A stretch of 64,000 bases of DNA from Tubulanus polymorphus (taxonomy: Eukaryota; Nemertea; Palaeonemertea; Tubulaniformes; Tubulanidae). This document shows positions 23,301 through 38,300 of this stretch, one piece after another; within the stretch, counting starts at the first letter, position 1, and every line of letters begins with the position of its first letter. Both the position numbers and the translations under genes were made by a program. The notes beneath the pieces were generated by a model. It saw only the letters and a list, made by a program, of their open reading frames with translations, searched no databases and was not told the origin of the DNA. The DNA lies in the NCBI RefSeq assembly GCF_964204645.1, contig NC_134033.1, positions 8,776,231-8,840,230 of the forward strand, given 5' to 3'.

Positions 23301-26300
23301 CTGCACTCGTACGCCTGCTGTCAAAAGCCTCTATTCGAGAGTCACAACAGAAAACACTACAGTTCTTCTGAAAACTGCTATGTCTTCTATAGATCATAAC
23401 AGTAATAGATTGTCGCTATTTTTATTGTTAGACGATGGTTCACCGCGTACTTTTGTAACGAAAAGTTTGATTGACGAATTAGGTATCAAACCTCGTAGAA
23501 AGGAGACCATAAACTTAGCCTGTTTTGGTGCCACAACTCCTAGCAGTTGCGAGTTAGACTGTGTTTCTTTAGATATTAATTGTAATAACGGTCAACTTTC
23601 CATTGAGGCATTGGTAGTTCCAACCATTACGCAACCATTATCTATTCCATGCAGGACTATAGCCAATATTCCTGAATTCAAAACGTTACAACAAGCTTGT
23701 CCGTTGTATGAAGATAACGTTCAGATTGTTAGTGTATCTCTCTTAATTGGATCAGACTACTATTACAATTTTGTTAATTCCAATCTACCAAAGATCAAGT
23801 CTAAAAGTGGTCCTATAGCGGTACCTACGTCATTAGGTTACATAATTACAGGTCCCATGTATCAAAGAAATTGTATCAGTAATCAAACAACACCAATCTT
23901 GCATGTTCTTGCTGAAGCTGATACCTTGGACTTAAAATACTATTGGTCGTTGGAAAACATTGGTATTGAGTCTCCTATCGCTGATTCAAAATCATCTTTT
24001 TTGGAAAAATATTTTGCGAATTCTATTTCCAAGATAGAAGGGATTTATTATGCCAGACTTCCGTAGACTAGAGCACACACCAAATTTACTAGAGAAATAT
24101 CACGGAATTATGAAATACCAATTGGAAAGCGAATTCATAGAAAAAGTACCCGAACCATACATGATCAGTGGAAAAGAGCATTATATTCCACATCACGTCG
24201 TCTTTAGACAGTCGGCTACGACCCCAATTCGTATCGTATTTGACTGTAGCTGCCCGCAGTCTAAAGATTTGCTTAGTTTGAACGATTGTCTGGAGTCGGG
24301 TCCAGCACTGTTGAACGATGTAAGTTCTATTCGATGTCTATAGGTTTAAAAGAGTATTATTTGGTGCATCATGCTCCCCTTTTATGCTAAATCATCGTCT
24401 ATGATTGTGGTGAGCTTCAAGGACATTAGTTATTCTATATGGTTCCTAGGGGGCATTGAATAGTAGAATAACTTAGTATTTCCTTATTATATTGGTACAT
24501 AGTCATATTTTGTTACCATGACCAATTGCAAAGTTGTAGCTCATAACATGTTCAATGATTGTGGTGAGTTTCAATGTCATTGGGTTTTGCATATGGTCAC
24601 CAGGGGACGTTGAATAGTAGAATAACTTTGTATTTCCATATTGAATTGGTAACGAGGCATATTTTGTTATCACAATCAATTAGAAAATCGTAGCTGCTGA
24701 CATGTTCTATGATTGTGGTTAGTTTCAAGGTCATTGGTTTTTGTATATGGTCACCAGGGGGCGTTGAATATTGAAATTGTTAGATTGTTGAGCATTTGAA
24801 ACCACTTCCCAAGTGGGCATGGTGTCCCTGGACCCCTAGTTTTCTATGTATCGATTCTTAAGCAGAATATTGGAAACGTCATCACTTGACGAAGGATCGT
24901 TGGCAGTGTAAGAAATGTTTTCTCTATTGTATAGTTTGAATAGGACTGTTCTAAGATTTAATTGGTGTAAATATGGCGGAGGGTGAGAGGTGGTATAATG
25001 AGAGTTATTTACATCCGTATAGATACCAAATGAACTGTCACATGGAAATTCTTGGCAAAAGGTGGATTTAGCGGTATAACAAGCTATGACTGTAATATTA
25101 GTAACTAACGATTCACAACGCTGCGGTGTAGACACATTACAGTGGTATTCCCGTTAATCAACACACTAGGATTGAATTTTTCAAAACTTTTCAAAATAAA
25201 TTCATCACTATAGGGTATTAATTTGTCAGCACTGTAAGGGTTATTTAACCATTGCTCTATCTGTGCTAACTTCACTTGGAAATAGTACTTGTGTAGGCCC
25301 TATAAGCTACAGATTATTAGAATCTCAAGAGATTCCATTCATGGGTGTAACTGTCACAAAGAATCTCTAGAAATTCTAGAACTGTTATTAGATCACTTAG
25401 GGGGACAAACCTTAATAATTTTAAAGGGTTCCACCTTTCAATATGGCATGGTTATCTTAGTTACTTTCAAAAGCTATTTTAAGTCTAGTCTTTGTCCATT
25501 GTGTCTTTTCCAAAAACAGTTAGATGATTTAATAGATTTAGGCGTCATTTTATCTGATATAGGCTAAGTGATGAACCTAATCAATTACGAACCGGCAACA
25601 AAGAGAAGGAATCCCACCATTTTGAAGATGTTACACTGTTAAGCTTTCTTGCATGAATGTTTCGTAGAGCCTCACACTAATTTTTTGTACTGACAAGAGA
25701 CGAGTTAAGTATTAGTAGTGTTAGGAGTTGACAATTATAACCTGCACGTCTCATGCCTGTATTACACACGTACAATATCGTATTGACAATTGAAATGTGT
25801 ATATTGACAATTGACAAGTGTAACGCAAATTCAAGTAAAAATAGTTTTTCTGCACAGCCTTTTTCGTATTCTTGATCTTGTCTGGATAATATGTCGACCA
25901 CGAAAGCATGTATGCTGACGCAGCCCCATGATGCTATGAAAATGAAGGGAATTTAGAATCCTATTCAACGGTCAATACTGTTTAATAAAAGGAAGGTCCA
26001 CAAACAGTCAACTGGGTTCACTTGAAACCATGGATGATTGGACCAGATGGTTTTTTGAGTTTGGAAAATTGATTGTTTGGCCTTAAGTCTTTATAGATTT
26101 CGAGAAAGCATTTGATAAGGTACTACATCAGCGATTACTAAACAAGCAATTAGAAGATGGTAATGGTATCAATGAAATGCTTAAATGGCTTAGCAGTTTT
26201 CTACAAAAAAATGTTGGAAATAAGATCTAACCAGTGGAGTGACGCAAGGTAGAATCCTAAGTCGCCTCTCTTTACTGTCAAATGATATACTGAATAATCC

Positions 26301-29300
26301 AAAATGTACAGGACCAAATGTGCAGACAACCTAAACAAGCTGTGTTCTGTACATGGTCAGAATAATGGAAGATGAGCTTCAACCTGAAAAAGGCATGATA
26401 TGGATATTCGAAGAAAACTCATTATATGCATTCGAGTGACAAAGGTGTTGGTTCGAATGAAGATTACTCCTTACTACAAAAAGACTATTTAGTTCCACGA
26501 AAAGATTTTTTCTTTGGAATGAAAACATTTCGATCAACAATATACTTGTTCAAACAAAAATCTTATGTTCCGAAATGAAAGTATTGTTCGAATTAAAACA
26601 ATTCTGTTCGATAGAGCAATATACTTCATACGAAATCAATTCCGTTCGATGAAACAAAATATTTTTGGTTCGAACGAAAAACGTTTTGATCTGACAAAAA
26701 CATTTGTTTAATCGAAAAGAAACAAAGAAAGGATCTTTTGCATCTTGGGCTCTGTAAAGTCATCAGGAATTAATGAAATACAAGTTTTATTAATGATGAA
26801 AAACTCAAATGAAAACACTTATAAAGCTGCCTGCTCAGACGAATGCTAACAGCTTTAAAAAGAAAATCTTCATATTGGCCTTTTTCATCTTGGGCTCTGT
26901 AAAGTCATCAGGAATTAATGAAATACAAGTTTCATTAATGATGAAAAAACTCAAATGAAAACACTTATAAAGCTGCCTGCTCAGACGAATGCTAACAGCT
27001 TTAAAAAGAAAATCTTCATATAGGCCTTTTTCATCTTGGGCTCTGTAAAGTCATCAGGAATTAATGAAATACAAGTTTCATTAATGATAAAAAAACTCAA
27101 ATGAAAACACTTATAAAGCTGACTGCTCAGACGATTAACATCATATTCCTACACTTTATTTAACAGGGGTAGGTCTCTGGTGTATTCGATTCGTAAAATA
27201 AATTTGATTTTTCGGATTATGAAGAAACAAATCTTTTGTACTACGTGACGCATGTACTATGTTGCCAAAATGTTTATTGCAAATTTTGTTTGAAGTTCAA
27301 TCCATGTGTCCGTAAATAATCACAGCTGTTAGACTGTGTTTGTTTGAAACATTAAAGCGCATAGTCTCTAGAAGCGAATCAATTGGCTGTATTTTGGGAT
27401 ATACGGGAAGTTCTTGGAATTCCGGCGCTACTGACGTAATTATGGGAAAGCCACAAAATGGAGGGTGTGAATTCCAAATGCTCAGCTTGTGAGAATATAT
27501 TTTACATCCGCCTATTATACCCATAGTTTGTTTGATTGACCATAGTGTAAGCGAACGTAACACTTCACGCGTACGAGAGTTCTATAACCAATAGAGACTG
27601 TTTCACACACCGCGCGCACTGTAGCCCATACACTATGACATAGTGATACTGTAATTATAAATGCAAGCGCACGTATGAATGTAGTGTTTCAAGTGGCGTT
27701 CAAATAAAAAACTTTTTTTAGATAAGGTAATGGTCGGCTAAACGGTCAGTTGCTTGATTGCTCAACAAAAATCATGTGTTAGTCTCTTAACGTAGCATGA
27801 GAGACTATTTCCTTTCATAGAATTGGTTTGTTTTGGATAGATATGATGTCCATGTATTTAATTATATTTTCAGTAATACTGCTGCAGTGAAGGTTCTTGT
27901 ACCTGGCGCTGGTCTCGGGCGACTTGCATATGAGATTGCTAGACGAGGTTATTATTGTCAGGGCAATGAATGGAGTTTGTTCATGCTGTTTGCCTCAAAT
28001 TACGTGCTAAATAGGTGAGATATGGTTACACAATTTCTAAGATTTAAAATACTGGTCATTGGAAGTGTCCTTTAATCTTAAAGGGGTCATGAAGAGGTTT
28101 TTGAGATATGGCTAAAAGTATTTTTTTCATCAATTACACCCTATTTATTGATTTAGTGGTCAAGAAATTAATTTCTTATACTTCAATTAGTGTTAAAATG
28201 AGACTTGATCGGCCGCGCTGATTCCTTCCCAACCCGGAAGTGTGACGTCATTCTGAGAACCCAAACCAAAACAACATGGTGTAGTGTATAGAAACGGGTG
28301 ATACTAACAGCGATTAAAGTGCAAAATAGTGACTCAAGTACATCAGATTCCAATCGAACGTCTGATGTTTACGAAGCCAACAGTTGTTATTAATAGACAG
28401 TAAAAATTATTCCATTTTATTTGGACCTGATGCTTCAGAACGAAGGAATTTGTGACTATAGTACAGCATATTTCTACGTCATGGAGCAGCGAGCATTCAT
28501 CGTCATTAAGTCATCCCTCTGTAATAACAACGCGGAGGGGATGACTGATATAGACATCGCAGATATTTCTGTGGGTAGCGATATTTTTATCCAGTACTGG
28601 ACCATAAAAGCGTCCTGAAACCGTAAACTTGTTCGTGAGTCCCAGCCGAGCCTGTGCCATCCCTGCCGTGTAATAGTAATGTGTGCTGCATACAGTCAGT
28701 ATGTTGTACATACTACAGCGATGTGGGTCACTAGGGAAAGCCAGTACTATATGCTGTGGAAAGTGCGCATCTCTTACTACGCATTTAATTCGCTAAAATA
28801 GCGTCACTTGGCAGAATAAAAGGCTCTAAGATAATAAAAACATAAGTTTTGTGTATCCAAGTTTATGTGTGCCGTAATATTTGCGAGAATCCTTCTCTGA
28901 AGTGTGAAGCTAGTTTACACCATAGGCCGGGTGTTTTCGCTCTTATGGTCCATCATCTTAGGGCCAAATCTTTTGTTTTTGGCCACTAAAATTTGTCGGT
29001 GCCTTTGTGGGAACAGTTCATAGCTACACACAGCCAAGGCATTTCGAAAGACTGTAAAATTAGCGCGATATTCAATGAAAATGAGCATTGTATAATAACG
29101 CTTCTGAGTGTGCTGCAGGCGATGTGTTCTCAGAATGACGTCATCAACATCACCTCGCAAACGCGAGCGTCCTGTTGCTAGGGCCGTTTGAAATTTTTTT
29201 CAAAACCTCTTCATGACCCCTTTAAGACCATGGGCCTGGTGTAAGATTTTTACTCTTAACAAGAAAGACTCAGCACTTTAAACACTCAGCATTGTGTTCT

Positions 29301-32300
29301 ACCCCAGACTTAAATTTAGAAATGCTGCTTCTAATCCCCGTGAAATCAATTAAAAGCAAACTTCAGGAAGGGCATTTACCAGCAATTTTGGTGGAGACAG
29401 GGAGACCTATAGAAACAGCCTCCTGAAAAATGTGGCAATTAATTTGGACCCCTTTTTAGCTGCGCCATGACCTAAGGTCCAGTGAAGCTGATGGTCGAGG
29501 GGGTCCCTACAAGAGAGTCAGTCTCTTGGCCATCTGGTATCAACTTTTACTTCTAATCACAACTAGTCCTACAGGCTTTATCGAATTAAGAAACTAAGCA
29601 TTAATGATTTTCAGGCAAACTAAAAAAAAAAATAGGGATTGATATTTTGGGTTTGACCCCAGGGGCACCCTAGGGTGGGAATCATATTTATATGGATCAC
29701 TTATAGTCCTACAGTTTTTATCCGAACAAAATGAAACTCTCCTACAGTTTTTATCTGTTTATGATAAAACCTTCTAAAATGCTGGCTCTTCGTCACATTA
29801 CTTTGTAGTGCTTTGGCAGGGAGTGGTGCGGAACATGATTAATGACATAAATTAGTGCTGCACAGACATATGACTATTTCGATGTGCCAATGTCCAATTT
29901 AGTTTTTACACAACGCGTTGTGGGGGCATACCGTATTCACTTTGTCGTCCGTTCCTCTGTCCGCAGTGGTTCCGTGGCCTAGCACCTAAACCCTTTGACA
30001 GATTTTCTTCAAATCCAAGAGTTGTGCTGTATGAGGTTAGAAACTGATTAGATTTTGGGTCCTGTAGGTCCAAGGTCAAGGTCACAGGAAGCCATTTTGT
30101 AAATATCATTTACGGGCTCTAACTCATAAATGGTATAAGATAACTTACTAAAATTCTATGAATTGGTTATCCTTGGGACCGTGGGGACCTGATTACGTAC
30201 ATTTCCTGTAGGTATAATGTCAAGGTCGCAGGAAGCCATTTTGAGAATTTCATTTCCAGGCTCTAACTCATAAACGGTTTAAGATAACTTTATGAAATTC
30301 TATGGATGGGTTATCCTAGAGACTGTGGGTAACTGATTAGTTTTTGGGTCCTGTTGGTCAAAGTTCAAGGTTACTAGAAGCTGTTATGTATTTTTCATTT
30401 CCCGGCTCTATCTCATAGATGGTTTAAGATAATTTAGTGACATTTTTTGGATGGGTTATCCTAAAGACCGTGAGTAACTGATAACATTTAGGTCCTATAG
30501 GTCAAAGGTCAAGGTCACCAGGAGCTGTTTTGTATTTTAATTTCCGGGCTCTTAATTCATAAACAGTATGAGATGAATTTGTGAAATTTAATGGATGGGT
30601 TACCCTAGAGACTGAGTGAGTGATTCGATTTTGGGCCCTGTAAGTCAAAGGTCAAGGTCAACAGGAGCTATTTTGTTTTTTAGTGACATTTTTGGATGGG
30701 TTATCCTAGGGACCGTGAGTAACTGATTACATTTTTGGTCTTGTAAGTCAAAGGTCAAGGTCACCAGGAGCTGTTTTGTATTTCAATTTCCGGGCTTTTT
30801 ATTCATAAACAGTACGAGATAAATTTGTAAAAATTTAATGGATGGGTTACCTTAGAGACTGTGAGTGAGTGATTAGATTTCGATGTAGGCCAAAGGTCAA
30901 GGTCGTGGGTAGCTGTTTTGTATCAGTTACTCACGGTCTTCAGCGACATTCTAGCTTTAATATGATCATCTTAACTTTCAAAATTCAAAGTAGTTGTGTG
31001 GGACCTTTATTTTTCTGACATATTTGGAATTAATGTAAAAGGAAGATAATTGTACTTGATGGTTTTCTATGAATCATGGGGTAGTGGTTTGGAACCCCCA
31101 TATTGGGTACCATCATATATATCAAACCATTAGGATGTTTTGATCGGATATTGAAGCTGATAAACATGGATACGAGCCGGCTAAAAGTATAAAATTCCGA
31201 GATATTGAAAACTTAAGTTTAGAAGTAGGCCGCCGTTACAATTTTGAGGAGAGTCCAAATTCATTGTAATCGTGGAGAGTCAGATTTCTATGGAAGACCT
31301 GGAAAACTATGGAAGTGCTGTAGAGACATGCCAGTAGAATTAGCAACTGACTAGCATTTGGCAATGAACAACTGCAATGATCTTCCAGTTCTTCCATAGC
31401 TGTCCTAGTAAAAATAATTGAGCAAGTTCATTGTATAGACTTTGTAATCAATATTGCACACTTTCTACTACAATACATGTGTATAGTCATCAAATTAAGC
31501 AATTTCATTGTTTAATCTAAAATTAACGGAAATAGTATCAAATTGATACAAATTTTCACCAAAATTCGAAGTGAGCATTAGACTCGCTTATATGCTTTAT
31601 TCGTTATTATATATTTTTTGACTTTATTTTGTATTTGTGTTTGAGAGCTCATTATAATAACATGTATGTAACAGCAAATTCTGTGAGAAGAGTGGGGCAT
31701 AGATTAAATGCCTGTTGATTATCTACAGCATCGGGCATTTGCTGGACTCTTTTATTATAAGGAATCAATTAAACCTTCGGAAACTGGAATACCACCTGAT
31801 ACACCCTACCATGACAAGTGTAAAATATTGAAGTATTTTCTTGCTATTGTAACTTTTTATATTTCTATCAAGTTACTTTGGCTATCTATATTCATCCGCA
31901 TTTTATTTTGCTATTTTTGTAATTTGCTTATTTTATTACTTTATCTAATTACTTGGTGGCGTTGTATAACTGCAATTAGTAAACACACAGCAAATTTCAG
32001 AACCATAAAATGACCGTGTATAGGATTTGTGCTATGGCTAATGGTCCCTGGTTCTATGTACATTTTATTTGTGCTAGTCTGTAAAAATGTTATAATCCTC
32101 TTGAGCAATGATGTTGAAATAAATCCAGGACCTGACTTAACTCTGAACGTTCTTTATAGGATATAAGAATATATAAGAAGTATAGGCGCTGACCACGGCG
32201 CTAGATTTGAATATTTAACTGATTTTCTAAGTACCCAAAATATAAAAATTGCTGCCATATCTAAAGTGGGAGACGTACCTATCAATGAATATATGATGAA

Positions 32301-35300
32301 GGATTTTGATATTATACACTATTGTAAGTTAAATCGTGGTTTGATTGTTTATGTTCATAATTCAGTATCTTGTATGTCAGGACTTTATGAATGGCAATAG
32401 TAATGCCATTTGGGTGACAACAGACATAAACCATAGTAAATTTCACCTTGGTTTCTATTATAGATCTCCCTCACAGAATTTTGAGGACCGCCTACTTTAA
32501 ATTGTTACAGGATTCTATTCAAATGGCTAAAAACTCAAATGATCTTTCTGAATATTCGGTAATTGTAATGGGTGATTTTAACTAAACATAATTTATGGTG
32601 TAAAACTGATGTCACCGATTCATCTGGTAGGGAACTTAAATCTATTATGGATGATTCAAATATGCTTCAACTTGTTTCTGTACCTACTAGGGTTGTTAAA
32701 AATAGTTCTTCTTGTATAGATTTAATCTTTTGTGATTCACCAGGACTTGTAAATAGTCACTCTGTGTATGCACTTATTGGTGGAACAGACCACAGTTCGT
32801 TGGTACTTAAGCTAAACGATAGTTGTAAAAAAAACTGTATACAAAATATGCGTATGGCACTACGATGCCTGTGATGAGCCAATACTTGGTGCTTATTTTA
32901 TAAACACAGACTGGAATTAAATTTTTAATGAAGATGATACTGACACACAATGGTCAGTAAGTTTACCAGAGCACTGTCTGAAGTTTTTTCTCAGTCTATA
33001 CCTAACAAATCTGTTAATATCAAAAGTAATTCTAAGCCATGGTTTAGGGCCAATATCAAGCATGAGATTAAAAGAAGAAATAAATTATACCTTTTTTTTA
33101 AATCGGGTAATCCACAAATATCTATTCAATTTAAATGGCAAATGAACGGTTTAATCAATGAAGTATTTTAGCAAACCTCAATAAAACCTCAAGGTCAAGC
33201 AAGGACTATTGGACTATCATTTAGAAGCTGATAGGCAATAAATTTGTTTCTAAAATCCCTCCTCTACTGGATGAACGCACTAGTAATCATTGCATTTCAA
33301 ATATTGATGAAGCAAATCTGTTTCAAAACCTATTCTCAGATAAATGCCATAATGATCATGTAAATGGTATCGTATTTTCCGGCCAATAAGCCGACTTGGC
33401 CAATAAGCCGAGGGCAGTTTTTTAGCCTAAAATACATGGATTTCATAAAGCTTCGCCCAATAAGCCGAGGCCCTTCATCAGAGATTATAATTCACTGATT
33501 TGTCTATTAGTTCGTCTTAATTGACGATTTAAGAGGCTGACAGTAGCGCCCGCCGATGTGTGAGAGTGCTGTGTATACTATCATCGCCGAGTGACTGTGC
33601 TATATATAGACTCACTGAGCTGATTACTATACACACAGCCATACACGCAGTATGCGGCTCACTGCTGATTTGCATATATACTAATGTATGAACTGACACG
33701 TGGTAGTACGATGAACTCGCGCGTTATATAAATGTATACCATTGCCGCTGTGCGGTGATAGAACAATCAAAGTAAAAATAAAATAGTTCAAAATAGATTA
33801 TAATTGGTAGTAAATAATGACCTCAAATAAATATCGACCACTTTTCTTGATTTTGACGATCATTGAGAGCATTAGAGTGGCATAGATCAGGAAGTGATTT
33901 TTTATGTCAGATCGTATCCGCCCAATAAGCCGATCACGATATTTTGGGTAAAAATCTGAGGCTATAAAATCGGCTTATTGGCCGGAAAATACGGTAATTT
34001 ACCATATTTTCCCAATAGATGTCATACTAGTGTACAACTCCAGGAAATAAGTACTGCTTATATTATAAAACGTATGAAGGATTTACCTATTAACAAAGCG
34101 TGTGGGTCTGATGTTATCACAAACAAAATGTTAAATTTATCTTTACATAATATTTCACCTCTTATTTCAAGGTTATTTAATATTTTAATTAAGAATGAAT
34201 TCTTTCCTTCCATTTGGAAAAAGGGGATGATAATCGTCATATACAAAAAAGGGGACACATCAAACCCAAACAACTATCGACCCATTACTTAGTTAAACAC
34301 GTTATCCAAAATGTTTGAAAGAGTTATATATGAACCTATTATTCAACATTTACACCTAAATGATTTACTATATGATTAGCAATCTGGCTTTATTCAAGGT
34401 CACAGCTCTTCAGATCAACTACTTGCAATTACTTCTTGTATATTTGAAAACTTCAGAAGCAATAAGCATGTGCTATCCATATATCTTGATATTTCTGCTG
34501 CTTTTGATTCGGTACCACATGATCTTCTCTTACGTAAAACATTATAGCTTCATATTTGAACAATAGAAAGATCCAAGCACGAGTTGATGGAATGACATCA
34601 GAATTATCCCCTGATAATTATATAAATTGCTCAGTACCGCAAGGTTCGATTTTGGGCCCACTTTTTTTTTGTTATATATCAATGACCTTCCAGACAAACT
34701 TGCTGGTACAGCATTTTTATACGCTGATGATACATCTCTATATACCCATTGATCCAAATAACCCTGATATTGCAAATATGACCCTTCAAAAAATATCAAC
34801 ATGGGCTTTTTTTGGAAATTAGAATTTAAAGCAAGATAAAGCTCTGACCGTCTGTTTACAAAAAGAGGCCAAATTATGTTTAATCAGATGTATTTAGGAA
34901 ATAATCCAATACCAACTGTAAAAAGTCATAAGCATTTGGGATTTGTACTTGACTCAAACCTGTCTTTTGATTGTCACGTCAACTCCATTTATGAGTAAGT
35001 ACTTTAATGTATACATCCTCTTAAATCTTGGTCATTAAAACTTAAATCTTTGCATTTAAACTTAATCTACAAATCCTTTATCTATCCACATTATGAGTAC
35101 TGTGATATATTGTACAATAGTGCTCCAAAAATGTCTTTTGAAAAATTAGAACGTCTACATTATAAAGCAGCACTATTGGTATCGGGTTGTTTACAAGGTT
35201 CTAACACCTCAAAGGTTTTAAATATACTTAATTGGCAAATGCTTGCCTCAAGACGTAAGGAACGACTTCAGCTATTTATGTATAAAGTAGAAATAGGACA

Positions 35301-38300
35301 TTGTCTATCCTATGTTCAATCAATTTTTAGGAATTTTAGAGATAACCTTAGAGAAGAAACAAGACAAACGTAACGTCCATTTCGAATTCCCGCCACTATC
35401 TCTTCAGAGATTGCTAATTCTCCTTATTTTCGGGTAATGAAATCCTGGAATAATACACACTTTAATATTGGAGCTGCCCTAATTTTTCGCAATTCAAATT
35501 CATATCAAAAGATACTACACTGCAAGACCAGTTTATCTGTAATTTCTACTCTGCTGCTTCCAAATTTAAACCGATCAGAAGACATTTACCTGAATAGGAT
35601 TCGGTTCTTACTTTAAGGTCAGCTCTGCCAGCATAAACACTACGCTCAAAGCTATTTTTAGCACTCTCAAAAGGCAATTTCAGTAGCCTGTAATTTCACT
35701 ACTAATGGGCGAATTGAACGGATTAAGCAAAAATGTATTTCGTAATTGGTTTTTCTTTATGGTGGGCAAAGTTGAAAGCCATGGGTTTCATATTTTTTGA
35801 GAAATTTACCAAAAAGTTTCAAATATTCGATGTATTTGAGCATGTTTTTTTTATGCAACATCTTTAACCGGCCAAAATTACACACGTGAAAATTCAACGC
35901 TTATTTGTGTCGGAAGAACTTTATGTCGCCAACATCCGATGCTTTGTTCAGTAGTTAAGGGCGTTCAAAGACGAAACCCCTTGAAATCTTAGTAATATAA
36001 AATTTGTGTTGACCCGGTTTTGACTTCTATCATGACGTCATAACATTGAATGAAGTGGAACAATAGGTGCACGTGATTTCATAAACAAAATGGTGGCATG
36101 ATTGAATACGTTGATATTCATCATTTCTAGCGCGAATACTGATACTGTGTGATACTGATAAGGTGTATGATATAACGATTTAATGTGTGCGATGTGTTTA
36201 ATGATTCATCTAGGTTGATATCCCGTGCGTAAGGTAACGTTGCATCATGATATCTGACGAAAATGTGGTTTCAAAATGCGGAAATCTACTTCCGTGTTCG
36301 CCACACGGCTGATTTACTGATAGCATCGGATTTTTAGGGATGAGTCTGATATATACACGACTGGAATACTTGTTTTATCATCATTAATTGAAGCATTAGT
36401 GAACCGTTTTGGAGCCTGATTATTAGTATTAGTTTGTTAACTGCGGCACAGTGGAGCGTTCGCGTTGAAAACAGTCGTGTGCAGTCGCGTAGGCAATATT
36501 GTCTGAGCGAAGATGTAAGTTAGCAATCCTATCGTAAAATTATCAAAATTCATGTCAGTGGATAAACTTTGTTTTGTCAGTAACCGGCACTGGCCTCAAC
36601 TTTGAAGAACTTGGGAGTTTCTGTCCTGATTGGTGCATATATGAGAATAAAAAACCTACGATGAAACCCAGGCTCTCACCAAGTTTGTACCGTTTCTTAA
36701 CGGGTCACTCATAGTTTTAGTTATACCTCATTCAAGGGATGTATTAAAATCATGAACATTTGTTCGGACAAAAGGCCCATAATCAATTTTTCGAATATAT
36801 TCTCGTAAAGTCAGTTATCATCTGAAGTTCACACTGACAAGAATTGTGTCCTTTGCATATATTTTTTTCTTGTTTCAATGAAATGAATTTTTGCATACCA
36901 GTATGCTACGTGACAGATTTTTTACTTCCCCACACCAGTTTGGCGCGTGCCACTGGACCATTGGTCCTTTATTAGCATTGGGTGAGGTCTATGACGTCAT
37001 GCCAATGCTAGTAAAATTGATCGAAAATAGTAGTACGAAAAAATAGCGCCGACTCTTCTCATTTTCATAACTTCAAATTGTCACTCCGTTCACGTCATGT
37101 TCATTAGAAACAGCTGAAAATGACCAAAAAAAATGTTTCAATTATTCCCCACAACATAGCGTCGCCAGATTTCTGATTTAATGGTCCAAAAAATTATTCG
37201 ATCGCATTTTCTCGTTCATTATCTGGTAGATGAGAGTGGGTTAAACAATCGCGTAGCGATATGTCCGCGTTGACATTGGCAGTAAAGAATGGGGAACAGC
37301 CTCTTCTGAATAGAAAAACATAAAATTATGTAACTCCGGTTTATAAATATCACAGTGTTTGGATATCACTGTTATTCCAACTATTAGTATCCAATGTATT
37401 ATTTGGGATTCATTCTCAGCGTCAGAATACGTATTTCTAGAGCAGTGGAACGGCAGCCTACTCGTGACTGAAACCCATATGTGATCGTGGGGGAAAGCCT
37501 TTTCTAAAGTTAAAACCATTTCTACGGTAAACGGTAGGCTACCAGCATGATACGATATCACCAATTAAGATAGATCATTTATTCAATTTTACCAGAGTAG
37601 TTTATTGGAGGAAAATATCATTGATAAGTACGCCGAGAACAACCGTGTTGTATCATCAATCAGTTGACTGACATTGTAAAATTCGATTAAGCTATATTCT
37701 AATATAAGTTTTCACTTTAGGACGCCTTACCCGCCTGCTGCGCACTCATAAGGCGGTAGCACCCTCTTACCCACTCGGTAGAGATTCGCTTTGTAATGCA
37801 CGCCGGGAAAAAATACCTTTTTTTATCTTTTCCATGCATTAAACAACAGTGATTGAATTTACGCGTTGTTTGTCGTAAATTGCAATATTGCGATGGTTAT
37901 TTGCCGCTGCTGTAGTTTTTTGGAATTGAATCGAGCGGTTTCGGTAGCTCAGTGAGATAAGGCGTGATGCTGTTGCATCCACTATCAATGCTGAGTGACA
38001 AGTGGGTTTGAGTCCTGCTGGCTGCGAACAGTGTGCGGGCAACACTTCAAAGGCCGTCCCGTCGTGAGGTTAAATGAACAATCCAATAGGAATAGTCTTG
38101 GGAAACCAAGATCCAAACGACGTACGTAAAGCCAAACAAACAAAAAGACAAACAAACAATCATCAGCCGGCCTCAGTGACACCAACGCCGGCATCGCTCT
38201 CTGCGACGTTTTGCATGCATACATGCATCAGAGCTTGGAGCTCTAAGATCAGAGGGTCTTGCAATTGCAATTGCATTCAGAAAAATCGTTCTGTTTTTGT

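Noticed and set aside
37241-37564. Minus-strand ORF of 107 codons
   Set aside because: No start context, splice signals, motif or repeat relationship that would support coding.
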